From an uncultured Bacillota bacterium (lineage in GTDB: Bacteria; Bacillota; Clostridia; Tissierellales; Tepidimicrobiaceae): a stretch of DNA of 32,149 bases. A program made the position numbers and the translations under genes. The notes beneath the pieces were generated by a model that made no database searches, was not told the DNA's origin, and worked only from the letters and a program-made list of their open reading frames with translations. Within the stretch, counting starts at the first letter, position 1. Every line of letters begins with the position of its first letter. Shown piece after piece: positions 32,100 to 32,149 of this stretch. Location: the NCBI GenBank assembly GCA_937967955.1, contig CALBUB010000126.1:1-32149 (forward strand). Direction: 5' to 3'.

Positions 32100-32149
32100 A
32101 TGGCTACTTTAGAAGAGCAAAAATATGTAAGTGAATTAATTGAAAGGGC
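32100..32149 (+). CDS. Start of a gene cut by the window edge (possibly an aldehyde dehydrogenase)
   Basis: ATG 32100 follows AGGGGGGA (about 10 bases upstream) and opens the frame MATLEEQKYVSELIER, continuing past the end of the window. Sixteen residues are too few for identification. The helical EEQKYVSELIERA pattern resembles N-termini of acylating aldehyde dehydrogenases, and such genes often neighbour class III aminotransferases, but this is a guess. That it is a real start is well supported by the ribosome site. Confidence 0.5.
   Translation, partial: MATLEEQKYVSELIER

Noticed and set aside
1..32149. CRISPR array, insertion sequence, prophage or defence island
   Set aside because: No regular repeat-spacer pattern, transposase, integrase or phage structural gene was visible; the content is conserved chromosomal housekeeping apart from the right end.

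Overview
This window looks like chromosome of a low-GC, anaerobic, Clostridia-type member of the Bacillota. It has the tail of an Rnf complex, a full Min system including MinE, a SpoIVFA-like protein of the sporulation/division neighbourhood, selenocysteine machinery, AGGAGG-type ribosome sites and frequent TTG/GTG starts. A Tissierellales-like clostridium is my best guess from gene content, but this is inference. Almost every gene is on the + strand and tightly packed; one D,D-carboxypeptidase gene (24076-25344) is on the - strand.

Layout. (1) 1-1394: end of an rnf operon (rnfA 5'-truncated by the window, rnfB), closed by a terminator. (2) 1566-2480: a NusG-domain-II membrane protein and a Gx-transporter-type membrane protein, resembling the EetA/EetB pair of extracellular electron transfer loci. 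(3) 2498-9581: maf, radC, mreBCD and a very long class B penicillin-binding protein (shape and elongation). (4) 9733-11468: minCDE (division site placement). (5) 11627-13633: a lipoprotein with two FMN-attachment motifs and an ApbE flavin transferase, sitting inside an otherwise classic division/sporulation cluster. (6) 13689-21077: a degenerate M23 protein in the spoIVFA position, a B12-binding-type radical SAM protein with its DUF2344 partner, RNase E/G, rplU-prp-rpmA, obg and yhbY. (7) 21128-24039: nadD, yqeK, an LCP protein, rsfS and ridA. (8) 24076-25344 (-): a DacF-type carboxypeptidase, convergent with ridA across a perfect 19-bp bidirectional terminator hairpin. (9) 25490-31228: comEA-like gene, selD, selA, selB and an atypical OmpR-type response regulator, apparently one transcription unit. 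(10) 31229-32149: AT-rich decayed DNA with a class III aminotransferase pseudogene, then the first 50 bases of a new gene.

The clearest non-routine features are as follows. selD is itself a selenoprotein gene: it has an in-frame TGA at codon 16, followed by two tandem hairpins, one with a GGTCT loop like a bacterial SECIS. Simple gene calling would wrongly start it after the TGA. A flavin-based electron transfer set (Rnf, EetA/B-like pair, doubly flavinylated lipoprotein, ApbE) is spread over the first 14 kb. The SpoIVFA-like protein has lost its metalloprotease residues and lacks a neighbouring SpoIVFB. The PBP2-type protein is about 400 residues longer than usual. The response regulator after selB has a degenerate phospho-acceptor pocket. 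I saw no tRNA, rRNA, CRISPR array, insertion sequence or prophage.
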